A stretch of 64,000 nucleotides of DNA, taken from NCBI GenBank assembly GCA_964211495.1, contig CAXORL010000004.1:209262-273261 (forward strand), read 5' to 3'. This document shows, piece by piece, positions 42,489 to 50,893 of this stretch. The DNA comes from Faucicola osloensis_B. GTDB lineage: Bacteria; Pseudomonadota; Gammaproteobacteria; Pseudomonadales; Moraxellaceae. Below the pieces are notes generated by a model. That model did no database searches. It saw nothing but the letters and a program-made list of their open reading frames with translations, and was not told where the DNA came from. The translations under genes were made by a program, and so were the position numbers. Each line of letters starts with the position of its first letter. The first letter of the stretch is position 1.

Positions 42489-42908
42489 TTAGCGATTAAC
42501 GATTGACACCGCACTTAGGCGCCATACATTGTCATCTTGCATCCACAACTCCTGCATGACATTTGCCGTCGGTTCATGCTTATAATACAAAGTGATCATA
42601 CATTCGGTGAGTGAGAAAAAGTGATAGCGAACACGGTCAGGCAATAGCGGTTGAGACTGCCAGTCTCGAGATTGCCATAAGTTATGTAAAATCTCATGCC
42701 AGCTGTCGCGAGTGTGGATTGCTTTTCCGTTAACGAACCGAAAGTTGTCCGCCAAAGTCGTCTCAATGGTTTTAAAATCCTGTGATAAATATCCTTGAAT
42801 AAACACATTACGGCGAAGTGCTAGGGCATCCTGCAATGCTTCAACATTCACCGCTTCAACAATCGTTGAAATGGTGTCTGATTTATTTTGCTGGTATGAG
42901 TGAACCAC
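42489..42908 (-). CDS. NTF2-like (SnoaL/DUF4440-type) protein
   Basis: A 139-aa protein that appears to have an NTF2-like cone fold: a helical start (RRNVFIQGYLSQDFKTIETT), then LADNFRFVNGKAIHTRDSWH and beta strands ending in ELWMQDDNVWRLSAVSI. Such proteins may be enzymes or binding proteins; nothing more specific is visible. The start is GTG 42908, supported by AAGGA 6 bases upstream. It lies 2 bases before the ferredoxin ATG region's in-frame extension, so the two are likely cotranscribed. Confidence 0.65.
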   Translation of the reverse strand: MVHSYQQNKSDTISTIVEAVNVEALQDALALRRNVFIQGYLSQDFKTIETTLADNFRFVNGKAIHTRDSWHEILHNLWQSRDWQSQPLLPDRVRYHFFSLTECMITLYYKHEPTANVMQELWMQDDNVWRLSAVSIVNR

Positions 42909-42954
42909 AAAAATTCCTTAACCTAATGCCTGATACCGCGACAACAAGACCAAT

Positions 42955-44400
42955 TTAGGTAAAAATTGGCTCGCTGACGCTTTTCATGATTAACGCAAAT
43001 TGCAACACATCATCCTGCATCTCTTTAAACGGGTTGGCGATTTGACACACCCAGCCAGAGCCTAAAGCGCCATCAATCGGCTCACCTTGTTTATTCCACA
43101 TTTCTTTAAGTGGGTAGCTCAAATTACCCTGTGGCGTCATGATTTCGATGGTATCACCCACCATCAATTTGTTCTTAATTACCAAGGTTAAGCGCGTTGG
43201 CGTAATGTCGCTAATCTCGGCAACAAACTGCTGATGATCGGTTTTTGATGACCCATACTCATAGTTTTGGTAATCACTATGCACGTGGCGACGTAAAAAG
43301 CCTTCGGTATAGCCGCGATTGGCTAGCCCATCGAGTGCGGTGATTAAGCCTGTATCAAATGGCTTACCAGCGGCGGCATCATCAATCGCTTGGCGGTACA
43401 CTTGCGCGGTGCGCGCCACATAATAATGCGACTTGGTACGGCCTTCGATTTTGAGTGAGTGCACCCCCATATGGGTTAGCTCAGGCACTAGCTCAACGGC
43501 ACGTAAGTCTTTAGAATTCATAATATAAGTGCCATGTTCATCTTCAAACATCGCCATCAATTCGCCTGGGCGACCTTGCTCTTCAATCAGTACCACTTCA
43601 TCCGATGGCTGCTGTACATAGTCATCGCCCATCACCACATCACCATTTAGATTGATAGTTTGAATGGCATCTTGTTGCGTGGCTTGAGTAGGAACAAAGA
43701 CCTCTGGGCTATTGATAGCTTGGGCAACAGGCTGCGTGGTAGGCTGTGTTGGCACGATATCGCCCGTTTCGTTTTCTTCTGCTTTATAGGTGTTGTATGA
43801 CCAGCGACAGGCATTGGTACAAGTGCCTTGGTTGGCATCGCGTTTATTGATATAGCCAGAGAGCAAGCAACGACCCGAATACGCCATACAAAGTGCCCCA
43901 TGCACAAACACCTCAATTTCCATATCGGGCACTTCAGCGATGATTTGCTCGATTTCTTTGAGTGACAACTCGCGACTCAAAATCACGCGGCTGACGCCCA
44001 TTTGTTTCCAAAACTTGACCGTTGCCCAGTTCACTGCATTCGCCTGCACCGATAGGTGAATCACTTGCTCTGGAAAGGCTTCACGCACCATCATAATCAT
44101 ACCAGCATCTGACATAATCAGCGCATCGGGTTTCATCTCAATCACAGGGCGGATGTCTTCGATAAAAGTTTTAAGCTTGGCATTATGCGCTTGGATATTG
44201 ACCACGACATAAAATTGCTTGCCCAGTGAATGGGCGTAGGCAATCCCTTTGGCAAGATTTTCCTCATCAAAATCATTATTGCGCACCCGCAAGCTATAGC
44301 GTGCTTGTCCCGCGTATACGGCATCTGCGCCATAGGCAAACGCATATTGCATATTACGAAAAGTGCCAGCAGGGCATAAAAGTTCAGGCTTACGGGTCAT
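42955..44400 (-). CDS. trhP: U32-family tRNA hydroxylation protein, TrhP (YegQ) type
   Basis: Peptidase U32-family protein that in E. coli (TrhP/YegQ) takes part in prephenate-dependent hydroxylation of uridine 34 of tRNA. The start ELLCPAGTFRNMQYAFAYGA, HLSVQANAVNWATVKFWKQM, the U32 signature EVFVHGALCMAYSGRCLLSG and the cysteine segment NQGTCTNACRWSY are present. VHSLKIEGRTKSHYYVARTA is also typical. At 481 aa it is slightly longer than E. coli YegQ (453 aa). The excess is a low-complexity insert around residues 205-265 (rich in Gln, Thr and Val). Confidence 0.88.
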   Translation of the reverse strand: MTRKPELLCPAGTFRNMQYAFAYGADAVYAGQARYSLRVRNNDFDEENLAKGIAYAHSLGKQFYVVVNIQAHNAKLKTFIEDIRPVIEMKPDALIMSDAGMIMMVREAFPEQVIHLSVQANAVNWATVKFWKQMGVSRVILSRELSLKEIEQIIAEVPDMEIEVFVHGALCMAYSGRCLLSGYINKRDANQGTCTNACRWSYNTYKAEENETGDIVPTQPTTQPVAQAINSPEVFVPTQATQQDAIQTINLNGDVVMGDDYVQQPSDEVVLIEEQGRPGELMAMFEDEHGTYIMNSKDLRAVELVPELTHMGVHSLKIEGRTKSHYYVARTAQVYRQAIDDAAAGKPFDTGLITALDGLANRGYTEGFLRRHVHSDYQNYEYGSSKTDHQQFVAEISDITPTRLTLVIKNKLMVGDTIEIMTPQGNLSYPLKEMWNKQGEPIDGALGSGWVCQIANPFKEMQDDVLQFALIMKSVSEPIFT

Positions 44401-44510
44401 AACTATCCTTACAGCGTGTCATACAATGTGAAATTGTTGATATTATAACAAATTTGCTAATCACGCGGAAAAAAACTTGAGTAATTTACTCGGAAATCAT
44501 GTTAAAGCGG

Positions 44511-44981
44511 TTACAAAATATTCAATGATAAACCTGCACAGACTGCCATGGTAAGCTCAGCGACTTGCTCTTCAAATGCGCCTGACCATTCACCTTTTAA
44601 TACCAAGGGCGGTTGTATCCAGCGCCAACGCAACCCCGTGACGATACTCTCTACCGCGCGTTTGCTACCTGTACCGTCGAGCCCAGCACGGATATAACAC
44701 GCCACAGGCAATCCTTGTTTTTGCTCAAGCACTGGGTAATAAATTCGCTCAAAAAAATCCTTGGTCAGCCCCGCCATATAACCAAAATTTTCGGTCGTGC
44801 CAATGATAATGGCATCCGCTTTTAACACATCTTCCACTTGGGTTTGTAACGGTGTTTTAACAATCACAGTGACGTTATCAATATCCGCTAGCTGTGTGGC
44901 GGATTTTGCAACTTCTGCTAATCGCTGGGTATTATCTGATGGCGTATGTAATACCAATAGTAAATTTTTCATTTTACGCAT
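44511..44981 (-). CDS. Flavodoxin-like NAD(P)H-dependent oxidoreductase
   Basis: A 156-aa cytoplasmic protein with a flavodoxin-like fold. The N-terminal KNLLLVLHTPSDNTQRLAEV corresponds to the phosphate-binding loop, and ADAIIIGTTENFGYMAGLTK with DFFERIYYP to the second flavin-binding region. It resembles small NADPH-dependent FMN reductases and flavodoxins, with no defined partner. AGGA at 8 bases before ATG 44981 supports the start; ATG 44972 is an alternative. Confidence 0.78.
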   Translation of the reverse strand: MRKMKNLLLVLHTPSDNTQRLAEVAKSATQLADIDNVTVIVKTPLQTQVEDVLKADAIIIGTTENFGYMAGLTKDFFERIYYPVLEQKQGLPVACYIRAGLDGTGSKRAVESIVTGLRWRWIQPPLVLKGEWSGAFEEQVAELTMAVCAGLSLNIL

Positions 44982-45021
44982 ATTTTACATCCTAAAATGT
45001 CATGATGACCCAATTTTGGCA

Positions 45022-45049
45022 AATAAAAAACCGCAAGGTGATGCGGTTT
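45022..45049 (-). terminator. Terminator after the SPFH gene
   Basis: On the minus strand AAACCGCA pairs with TGCGGTTT around a 6-base loop and continues into a T run. It lies 39 bases after the SPFH stop codon, ending the nfeD-SPFH unit. Confidence 0.8.
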
Positions 45050-45087
45050 CAGTCAGCGTTTTAATCAGCAGGTGAGTCACGCCAAAT

Positions 45088-45960
45088 TTAAGGACGGTGG
45101 ATTTTATCGCCCACTTCCCCCATCATACCGCGTACTGTGTTTAAGATATCAGCAGGTAGTACCACGGTTTTGGCATTGGGTGATTTTGACATATCAGTCA
45201 TGGCTTTGATGTACTGCTCACCTAGTAGATATAGCAGCGGAATTTCGCGCTCGCCCACCGCTTCACTAATCAAGCGAATTGACTGCTCACTGCCTCGCGC
45301 CAGTACCACTTGCGCTTCGGCATCACGCCGTGAAGCCTCAAGACGTCCATCGGCTTCTGCAATCGCCGCTTGGCGTTGCCCATCCGCTTTGGTCACTGTA
45401 GCACGGCGTTGACGCTCCGCAGCCGCCTGTTCTTCCATCGCCATTTGCATGGTAGGTGATGGGCTAATATCTTGGATTTCCACGGTTTTTAGGGTAATTC
45501 CCCAATCGGCAATATCATCAGAAATTGACATTTTTAGCGCGGCTTTGATTTGGTCACGCGATGATAACGCACTGTCAAAATCCATGTCACCAATGATAGA
45601 ACGCAGTGAGGTTTGTACCAAATTACGAATGCCTTGCTCGTAATTCTCAATACCATACACGGCGCGCTCTGGATGCACGATATTGATATACGCCACCGCA
45701 TTGGCGATAATCACGACGTTATCACGGGTGATTACCTCTTGCGATGGAATATCTAGCACTATGTCTTTGGTGGTTACTTTATATGCTACGTTGTCGACAT
45801 AAGGAATGATAAAATTTAACCCAGGCTCTAAGGTCTGATGGTATTTACCCAAACGCTGTACAATCCATTTAAACCCTTGTGGTACGATTTTTACCCCTTT
45901 ATAAAGGGTAAATAGCACAAAGGCGACCAAAAAAATACCAATACCGCTCAACGCTTCCAT
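45088..45960 (-). CDS. SPFH/Band 7 membrane protein, QmcA/stomatin type
   Basis: A 290-aa stomatin-like protein. One N-terminal membrane helix (IGIFLVAFVLFTLYKGVKIV) is followed by the SPFH domain (GFKWIVQRLGKYHQTLEPGL to IVHPERAVYGIEN), then a helical/coiled region EQAAAERQRRATVTKADGQR with Ala/Glu heptads. SPFH proteins oligomerise into large membrane cages and, with NfeD partners, affect membrane organisation and protein quality control. E. coli QmcA is the nearest named relative. AAGGA lies 6 bases before the ATG. nfeD is just upstream on the same strand. Confidence 0.9.
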   Translation of the reverse strand: MEALSGIGIFLVAFVLFTLYKGVKIVPQGFKWIVQRLGKYHQTLEPGLNFIIPYVDNVAYKVTTKDIVLDIPSQEVITRDNVVIIANAVAYINIVHPERAVYGIENYEQGIRNLVQTSLRSIIGDMDFDSALSSRDQIKAALKMSISDDIADWGITLKTVEIQDISPSPTMQMAMEEQAAAERQRRATVTKADGQRQAAIAEADGRLEASRRDAEAQVVLARGSEQSIRLISEAVGEREIPLLYLLGEQYIKAMTDMSKSPNAKTVVLPADILNTVRGMMGEVGDKIHRP

Positions 45961-45990
45961 GACACTTCCTTTATTGATGCTTATTAATAC

Positions 45991-46449
45991 TTATTGATGC
46001 TTGGTGGATTCTACAAGCAACTCATTTCCAATGACATCCACCACAATGGCTCTATCGCCAACTGCTAGCGGTGCGCTTTGGTAGCTACGACACACCCATT
46101 CATCCGCCCCAAAAATTGGCACACTAAAACGAATCTTGCCCAATTTATCTGCTTGCGGACTTTGAACAATCATGCCTGTTTCCCCGATGATAACCCCCGA
46201 ACCCAATCCTGCTGTAGTACGATTTTGCATATACGGCTTGATAAATTTAAAGCCAATGATAGTAAAAATCACCGACAGTATCAGCCATACCATGAGCCAA
46301 AAAAACCAGCTAAACGGTAATAACCATGACAAAGCGGCCACCACAATCGCCGCCACACCAATCGATAAACTCACAAAACTGGTCAAGAATAGTTCAAGAA
46401 TAATCAGCACTAACCCCAAAATTAGCCAGTGCCAAGGCTCAATTAGCAT
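45991..46449 (-). CDS. NfeD-family membrane protein
   Basis: A 152-aa protein with hydrophobic helices (WHWLILGLVLIILELFL, VSLSIGVAAIVVAALSWLL, FFWLMVWLILSVIFTIIGFK) and a C-terminal OB-fold domain (GSGVIIGETGMIVQSPQADK to VDVIGNELLVE). This short NfeD form lacks the protease domain and regularly partners with a downstream SPFH protein, as here (YbbK/QmcA pair in E. coli). GGTGGGG precedes the ATG. It is the first gene of the pair. Confidence 0.88.
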   Translation of the reverse strand: MLIEPWHWLILGLVLIILELFLTSFVSLSIGVAAIVVAALSWLLPFSWFFWLMVWLILSVIFTIIGFKFIKPYMQNRTTAGLGSGVIIGETGMIVQSPQADKLGKIRFSVPIFGADEWVCRSYQSAPLAVGDRAIVVDVIGNELLVESTKHQ

Positions 46450-46672
46450 ATCCCCACCTTGATTTTTAGCATACCAAACCCATTATGCAAGATTATGAAT
46501 TTAAAAACAAATGCCGTCATTTAACCCGCTATCTTTGTCACATTATGCACCATCATCTGCTATCAACTGCTTGACCGCACAGACCGCTAACTGTGGTTAA
46601 TGATTGCACAAAGATGCGTTTTTTCCTATAGTGGTCAATGACCCTTTCATCTCTAGAGTCCCAAAAAATACG

Positions 46673-47137
46673 ATGAGCCTTGATGCCCTCAAACTTAGCA
46701 ATCAGTTATGTTTTCCCATTTATTCACTGTCAAAAAGTATCACTAACCACTATCGTCCCCTGCTAAAAGACTTGGATTTGACCTATCCACAGTACCTTGT
46801 CATGTTGGTGCTATGGGAAAAAAGTCCACAAACTGTTGGCACATTGGGCGATTTTTTAGACCTTGATACCGGCACCCTAACCCCTTTACTTAAAAGACTT
46901 GAAAGCAAAGGCTTCGTGCATCGTGAGCGTGCCACACAAGACGAACGGGTAGTACAAATATCGCTCACTGCGAAAGGGGATGACCTAAAAATCCAAGCCG
47001 CTACCATTCCTAGTGCTATGTTAGCTGCCATGCAGTTAGATGACGAAGCAATAGAGCTGCTACAACAAGTGGCGCAAAAACTCTGCCCGACTCATACAAG
47101 CGAGTGTCCCCACAATCTATCACCCGAAAACCATTAA
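46673..47137 (+). CDS. ohrR: MarR-family organic peroxide regulator OhrR
   Basis: Winged-helix repressor of the MarR family, 154 aa from ATG 46673. Its peroxide-sensing Cys13 lies in LSNQLCFPIYSLSK, the OhrR hallmark. LTYPQYLVMLVLWE, LDTGTLTPLLKRLESKGFVH and the basic wing RERATQDERVVQISLTAKG give the DNA-binding fold. In known systems the reduced protein represses ohr and releases DNA when the cysteine is oxidised by organic peroxides. ohr lies directly downstream. An ATG at 46604 would add 23 residues outside the family, so it is rejected. Confidence 0.9.
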   Translation: MSLDALKLSNQLCFPIYSLSKSITNHYRPLLKDLDLTYPQYLVMLVLWEKSPQTVGTLGDFLDLDTGTLTPLLKRLESKGFVHRERATQDERVVQISLTAKGDDLKIQAATIPSAMLAAMQLDDEAIELLQQVAQKLCPTHTSECPHNLSPENH

Positions 47138-47286
47138 ACAAATTTTCATCCTTAAGCGCTATCTACCTATGTCTTATCTATTATCATGCGTCTTGTTAGA
47201 GTATCGTTAGATTTAGCATTTTTAGTCATTTGTTATTAGTTTGTATGCAGCATGTGAGAATTTTATTACCTTATCTAGGCACTGAG

Positions 47287-47310
47287 AATTATATTGTGTA
47301 AAATATAATT
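47287..47310 (+). promoter_or_regulatory. Candidate OhrR operator, 9-bp inverted repeat
   Basis: AATTATATT (47287-47295) and AATATAATT (47302-47310) form a perfect inverted repeat around a 6-base spacer, about 110 bases before the ohr start. OhrR operators in other bacteria are AT-rich palindromes near ohr promoters. Position fits an operator for ohr. Binding is not shown, and an AT-rich terminator for ohrR is an alternative. Confidence 0.55.
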
Positions 47311-47314
47311 TTTT

Positions 47315-47342
47315 AAAACTTAAATATTAAAACTTAAATACT
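47315..47342 (+). repeat. 14-bp tandem duplication upstream of ohr
   Basis: AAAACTTAAATATT (47315-47328) and AAAACTTAAATACT (47329-47342) run head to tail with one mismatch, immediately downstream of the inverted repeat. Together with that palindrome they fill the likely ohr promoter region. Confidence 0.85.
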
Positions 47343-47420
47343 GTGGCGAATGTTGTAACGCTTATCGCCGATTTTTTTCATTCATTCACGCAAGTTAACG
47401 ATTCAAAATAAGGTATTCTT

Positions 47421-47837
47421 ATGAAAATTTTTTATAAAACCCCAACTGCGATCTCAACCGGTGGCCGCTCAGGTCATGTTGCACTAGAAGATGGTTCACT
47501 GGGCTTTGATTTACAAACCCCTGAGCAAAATAGCGCAGGCGTCAATCCAGAAAAATTATTTGCCATGGGCTATGCCGCGTGTTTTGACAATGCGTTGACT
47601 CATGTGGCACAGCGCATGAAGCTGGAAGGCGTCAGCTCAAAAACCTCAGCAGTAGTTGGGCTTGGCATGAATACCCAAGGCGGTTATGCGCTTGATATCG
47701 ATTTGTATATTGAACTTAGCGGCGTCAGCGAAGAACAAGCGAAAGACTTGGTTGAGACGACGGACAAAGTCTGCCCGTATTCTAATGCCGTGCGCGGCAA
47801 TGTTGACGTACGCCTTCATACCAAGGTCGTGGCATAA
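47421..47837 (+). CDS. ohr: Organic hydroperoxide resistance protein Ohr
   Basis: Thiol peroxidase of the OsmC/Ohr family that reduces organic and fatty-acid hydroperoxides, 138 aa. Catalytic Cys54 lies in GYAACFDNALTHVA and Cys118 in KVCPYSNAVRGNV. The N-terminal KTPTAISTGGRSGHVALEDG has the catalytic Arg region. AAGGTATTCTT precedes the ATG. Regulated in all likelihood by the OhrR encoded just upstream. Confidence 0.96.
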   Translation: MKIFYKTPTAISTGGRSGHVALEDGSLGFDLQTPEQNSAGVNPEKLFAMGYAACFDNALTHVAQRMKLEGVSSKTSAVVGLGMNTQGGYALDIDLYIELSGVSEEQAKDLVETTDKVCPYSNAVRGNVDVRLHTKVVA

Positions 47838-48064
47838 TCAATTTAACATAATTTCCATTGCAACCGGCGCGCTCAAATGTCACAGACCCATTTGGGCACA
47901 TTCACCGTTTTGTTGAGCAAGTTGAAAGCCATTCAAGCGTTCTAACAGCCAATGACAAAATTGGTAACATCGAGCTTTCTTTAGCTTTCTTTAAAGACTC
48001 GGGCAATAACTCTTATCGCTCTACTATTATCATTATAGTTTTATCACTAGATTAGGAATATTTC

Positions 48065-48700
48065 ATGTCACTGATTGAAAATTTACAATGGCGCCATGCT
48101 GTCAAAGCCTTTGACCCAACCCAAAGTGTGAGTCAAGAAAATATCGACAAAATCATCGAAGCCGCCCGACTTGCGCCCACCTCATCGGGATTACAGCCCT
48201 TTAAAGTTATCGTGGTCAAAAACCAAGCCATCAAAGAACAGCTAGTGGCCGGTGCACTCAATCCTGACTGCATGAAAGAATGTTCTCACGTGCTTGTTTT
48301 TGCAGGTTGGCAGGATTATAGCGCCGAAAAAATTGATACCGTATATGATATGACCACAGATGAGCGTGGCTTACCTAGAGGGCGTTTTGATAGCTATACT
48401 TCCATGCTCAAAGCAAGTGTGGCTAAAAAAAGCAAAGACGAAAACTTTGAACATATCGCTCGCCAAGCTTACATTGGCTTGGGACTTGCGCTGGCACAAG
48501 CAGCAGAGCTTAAAGTAGACAGTTGCCCTGCCGAAGGGTTTGATCCTAAGCTGATTGATCAGGTATTAGGTTTAGAGAAATTGGGGCTAAAAAGTATCGT
48601 AATCATGTACGTGGGTGTCTCAGATCCAGCACGTGATTGGATTGCGCCTATGGCAAAAGTACGCGTAGCCACAGAAGATTTTGTTATTGAATACAATTAA
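48065..48700 (+). CDS. Nitroreductase-family NAD(P)H-dependent oxidoreductase
   Basis: FMN-dependent oxidoreductase of the nitroreductase family, 211 aa, close to NfsB/YfkO-type enzymes. LQWRHAVKAFDPTQSVSQEN and AARLAPTSSGLQPFKVIVVK are the family start; QAYIGLGLALAQAAELKVDS with CPAEGFDP contains the dimer and flavin region. These enzymes reduce nitroaromatics, quinones or aldehydes, with the natural substrate often unknown. AGGA lies 8 bases before the ATG. Being next to ohr suggests an oxidative or electrophile stress role, which is inference. Confidence 0.88.
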   Translation: MSLIENLQWRHAVKAFDPTQSVSQENIDKIIEAARLAPTSSGLQPFKVIVVKNQAIKEQLVAGALNPDCMKECSHVLVFAGWQDYSAEKIDTVYDMTTDERGLPRGRFDSYTSMLKASVAKKSKDENFEHIARQAYIGLGLALAQAAELKVDSCPAEGFDPKLIDQVLGLEKLGLKSIVIMYVGVSDPARDWIAPMAKVRVATEDFVIEYN

Positions 48701-48728
48701 TTCATTAGCTATCAAAAACCTCTAAGAA

Positions 48729-48762
48729 AAACCCTCTAAATAGCTTATTTAGAGGGTTTGTT
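48729..48762 (+). terminator. Terminator after the nitroreductase gene
   Basis: AAACCCTCTAAATA pairs perfectly with TATTTAGAGGGTTT around a 3-base loop, 28 bases after the stop. A short T/G tail follows. It also lies between this gene and the convergent tonB. Confidence 0.8.
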
Positions 48763-48848
48763 ATATCTACACTGGGCAAGTGATGTTGGTTAAAGCAATT
48801 TGTACGGGGATAAGCTTTATGAAGAACGGATTTTTTTAATAATCATCT

Positions 48849-49946
48849 TTATTGACAGCGAACCGGTAGATTGACAATACCCACCACCGGTACGCCATTT
48901 TTGGTAAAGGGGTTAAATTTGCCGCTCTTAGCCTGCATAGACAGTTGTCTATCGACTCTGGCATTGCCAGTCGATTTGGCTAAAGTGACGCTGGTTGGAT
49001 TGCCTTGCTTGTCCACCGTATAGCGAATAATCGCTGTTAATGCGCCATTTTCCAGGTCTTCACTATGACAGCTAAAGCTAGGTTGCCGTCGCCAACTTGC
49101 TTGCCCTGCCGAAAAGCTCACAGGTGCATTATTTTGCGCTTGTTGGGCTTCTTTATCCTTGTCGGCTTGTTGTTGTTTTGCCTTTTCGGCTTTCGCCCTA
49201 GCTTCATCTGCTTGTCTGGCTTTGGCATCAGCTAGCGCTTTTTGACGATCCACTTCTGCTTGTTTGCGCTCACGCTCTTGTCGTTCAATTAATTGGTTGT
49301 CCAACGCTTTTTGCCGTGCAAGGACTTGTTGCCGTTCCAATTCTTGTTGCCGCTCTAAGTCTTGCTGTCTGGCAAGTGCTTGTTGGCGCTCAAATTGTTG
49401 TTTTTGCGCTTGTTCGGCTCGCTCATTGGCGAGGGCAAGTTGCCTTGCCATGACAATGTCTTGGTCAACTTGTGGCGGCTTAACGATAGAATTTTCTGCT
49501 GGTTTCGGCAGTTTGGGTAACGGTTTAATCGGTTGTTCTACAGGTTTTTTAGCAATCGGCTTTTCAACCGTTTTCTCAATAGGCTTGCTGATGGGTTTTT
49601 CTATCGGCTTTTCTTTTGGTTTTTCTGCTATTTTTTCTATGGACTTTTCTTTTGGTTTTTCGACGGGCTTAGGTAGTTGTTTTATCGGTTGTTGCTCGGC
49701 TGTTACCGTCATCTCTTCAGGCTTGGTTGGCGCAGGTGGTGGCGCGATAAAGCTAATTTCTAACGGTGGCGTGACGTTGGGCGGTTTGATATCAGGCGTT
49801 GCCATATTTGCCAAGCTAATCGCTACTATACCATGTAAGCTCAATACACCAATCAATGCCAACGTGCCCGACTTTTTATCGACTATGGCGCTAATATCGT
49901 TTGAGAAATGGGCTGGACTAAAGTTAGCGTGACGTTCGATAGGCAT
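48849..49946 (-). CDS. tonB: TonB energy-transducing protein, long form
   Basis: Inner-membrane protein that carries proton-motive energy to outer-membrane receptors, 365 aa. A membrane helix (LALIGVLSLHGIVAISLA, residues about 29-46) is followed by a proline/lysine/glutamate-rich spacer with repeated EKP(I/K) units (about 80-150), then a Gln/Arg-rich helical stretch. The C-terminal TonB domain contains TAIIRYTVDKQGNPTSVTLA and ends FNPFTKNGVPVVGIVNLP. Length exceeds E. coli TonB (239 aa). No exbB/exbD are in view. It is divergent from the fhuC-like gene with two Fur-box-like sites between, so iron control is likely. Confidence 0.9.
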   Translation of the reverse strand: MPIERHANFSPAHFSNDISAIVDKKSGTLALIGVLSLHGIVAISLANMATPDIKPPNVTPPLEISFIAPPPAPTKPEEMTVTAEQQPIKQLPKPVEKPKEKSIEKIAEKPKEKPIEKPISKPIEKTVEKPIAKKPVEQPIKPLPKLPKPAENSIVKPPQVDQDIVMARQLALANERAEQAQKQQFERQQALARQQDLERQQELERQQVLARQKALDNQLIERQERERKQAEVDRQKALADAKARQADEARAKAEKAKQQQADKDKEAQQAQNNAPVSFSAGQASWRRQPSFSCHSEDLENGALTAIIRYTVDKQGNPTSVTLAKSTGNARVDRQLSMQAKSGKFNPFTKNGVPVVGIVNLPVRCQ

Positions 49947-50000
49947 AGTTATAGGGCTGTATGTTTAGGGAAACTTTTGAAATCGATGTATTATAGTGTG

Positions 50001-50019
50001 AATGATAATCGTTATCAAT
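50001..50019. promoter_or_regulatory. Fur-box-like site 1, tonB/fhuC intergenic
   Basis: AATGATAATCGTTATCAAT is close to the Fur consensus GATAATGATAATCATTATC and forms TGATAA/TTATCA palindrome arms. It lies 55 bases before the tonB start codon and 101 before the fhuC-like start. Repression of tonB under iron-rich conditions is inferred. Confidence 0.75.
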
Positions 50020-50054
50020 ATCTTAAATGATATTAATTCTTATTTATAAAAATT

Positions 50055-50073
50055 AATGATAATTATTATCATC
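50055..50073. promoter_or_regulatory. Fur-box-like site 2, tonB/fhuC intergenic
   Basis: AATGATAATTATTATCATC contains the perfect palindrome ATGATAA-TTA-TTATCAT (50056-50072) and is a very good Fur match. It lies 47 bases before the fhuC-like start codon. Together with site 1 it would control both divergent transcripts. Confidence 0.8.
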
Positions 50074-50119
50074 AATGCTATGATTTGTCATTTTCAAAAA
50101 CTTTTACCCTGGGCAAATC

Positions 50120-50893
50120 ATGCTAACCACCCAATCGCTTACCGTCATGCGCCAACAAAAAACCCTTTTACACAACATCAATGTCACCATTGAGAAGGGA
50201 AAAATCTATGCCTTAATTGGGCATAACGGTTCGGGTAAATCGACATTGATTAAAGCTTTGGCAGGGGAAACCACCCCCACTAGCGGACAGATTTTATTAC
50301 AGGATTTTGCTGACAAATCAATCTTTGATTTACCGCCAAAAACCTTCGCACAACAAGTCGCCTATTTACCGCAAAAATTGCCTGATGCCAGTCAGTTTAC
50401 CGTTGCCGAATTGGTGATGTTAGGGCGATACCCTTATCAAAAATGGCTACAAAAGCCTACGCCACAAGACCACACTAGGGTGCATGAAGCAATGGCGCTG
50501 ACCCAAGTCACCCCGTTTGCCGAGCAATCGGTGGCGACGCTATCAGGGGGTGAGCGCGCCAGGGCATGGCTTGCCATGTGTATCGCCCAAGATACGCCTT
50601 ATTTGCTACTTGATGAACCACTTGCCCCGCTCGATATCGTCTATCAAGTTGAAGTACTGCGTCTCATTCGTGATTTGGCACGGCAGAAAAACAAGGCGAT
50701 TGTGATTATTATTCACGATATTAATCTTGCGGCACAGTTTTGCGATGAGTTTATTGCGTTAAAAAACGGCAAGCTTTGTCATGTGGGTGATATCGCCAGT
50801 ACCATGCAACCGCAAGTGCTTGACCAGATTTTTGGTATCAATTTGCATTTATTAAGTCACCCAGTTACCGGTAATAAAGTGGCGGTGGTGTGA
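50120..50893 (+). CDS. fhuC: Iron-siderophore ABC importer, ATP-binding subunit
   Basis: Cytoplasmic ATPase of a FhuC/FecE-type importer, 257 aa. Walker A GHNGSGKST is at 34-42, signature LSGGERARAWLAM, Walker B PYLLLDEPLAPLD and switch His in IIHDINLAAQFCDE. The permease and binding-protein genes follow directly and overlap. Substrate class is a ferric siderophore; hydroxamate (ferrichrome) type is inferred from the double-length permease. The stop codon overlaps the next start by one base. Confidence 0.92.
   Translation: MLTTQSLTVMRQQKTLLHNINVTIEKGKIYALIGHNGSGKSTLIKALAGETTPTSGQILLQDFADKSIFDLPPKTFAQQVAYLPQKLPDASQFTVAELVMLGRYPYQKWLQKPTPQDHTRVHEAMALTQVTPFAEQSVATLSGGERARAWLAMCIAQDTPYLLLDEPLAPLDIVYQVEVLRLIRDLARQKNKAIVIIIHDINLAAQFCDEFIALKNGKLCHVGDIASTMQPQVLDQIFGINLHLLSHPVTGNKVAVV

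Noticed and set aside
49264..49932. Open frame (222 codons) antisense to tonB, rich in Cys and Ser
   Set aside because: Its repetitive composition is the reverse complement of the Lys/Glu/Pro/Gln repeats of TonB. No ribosome site or family was seen.
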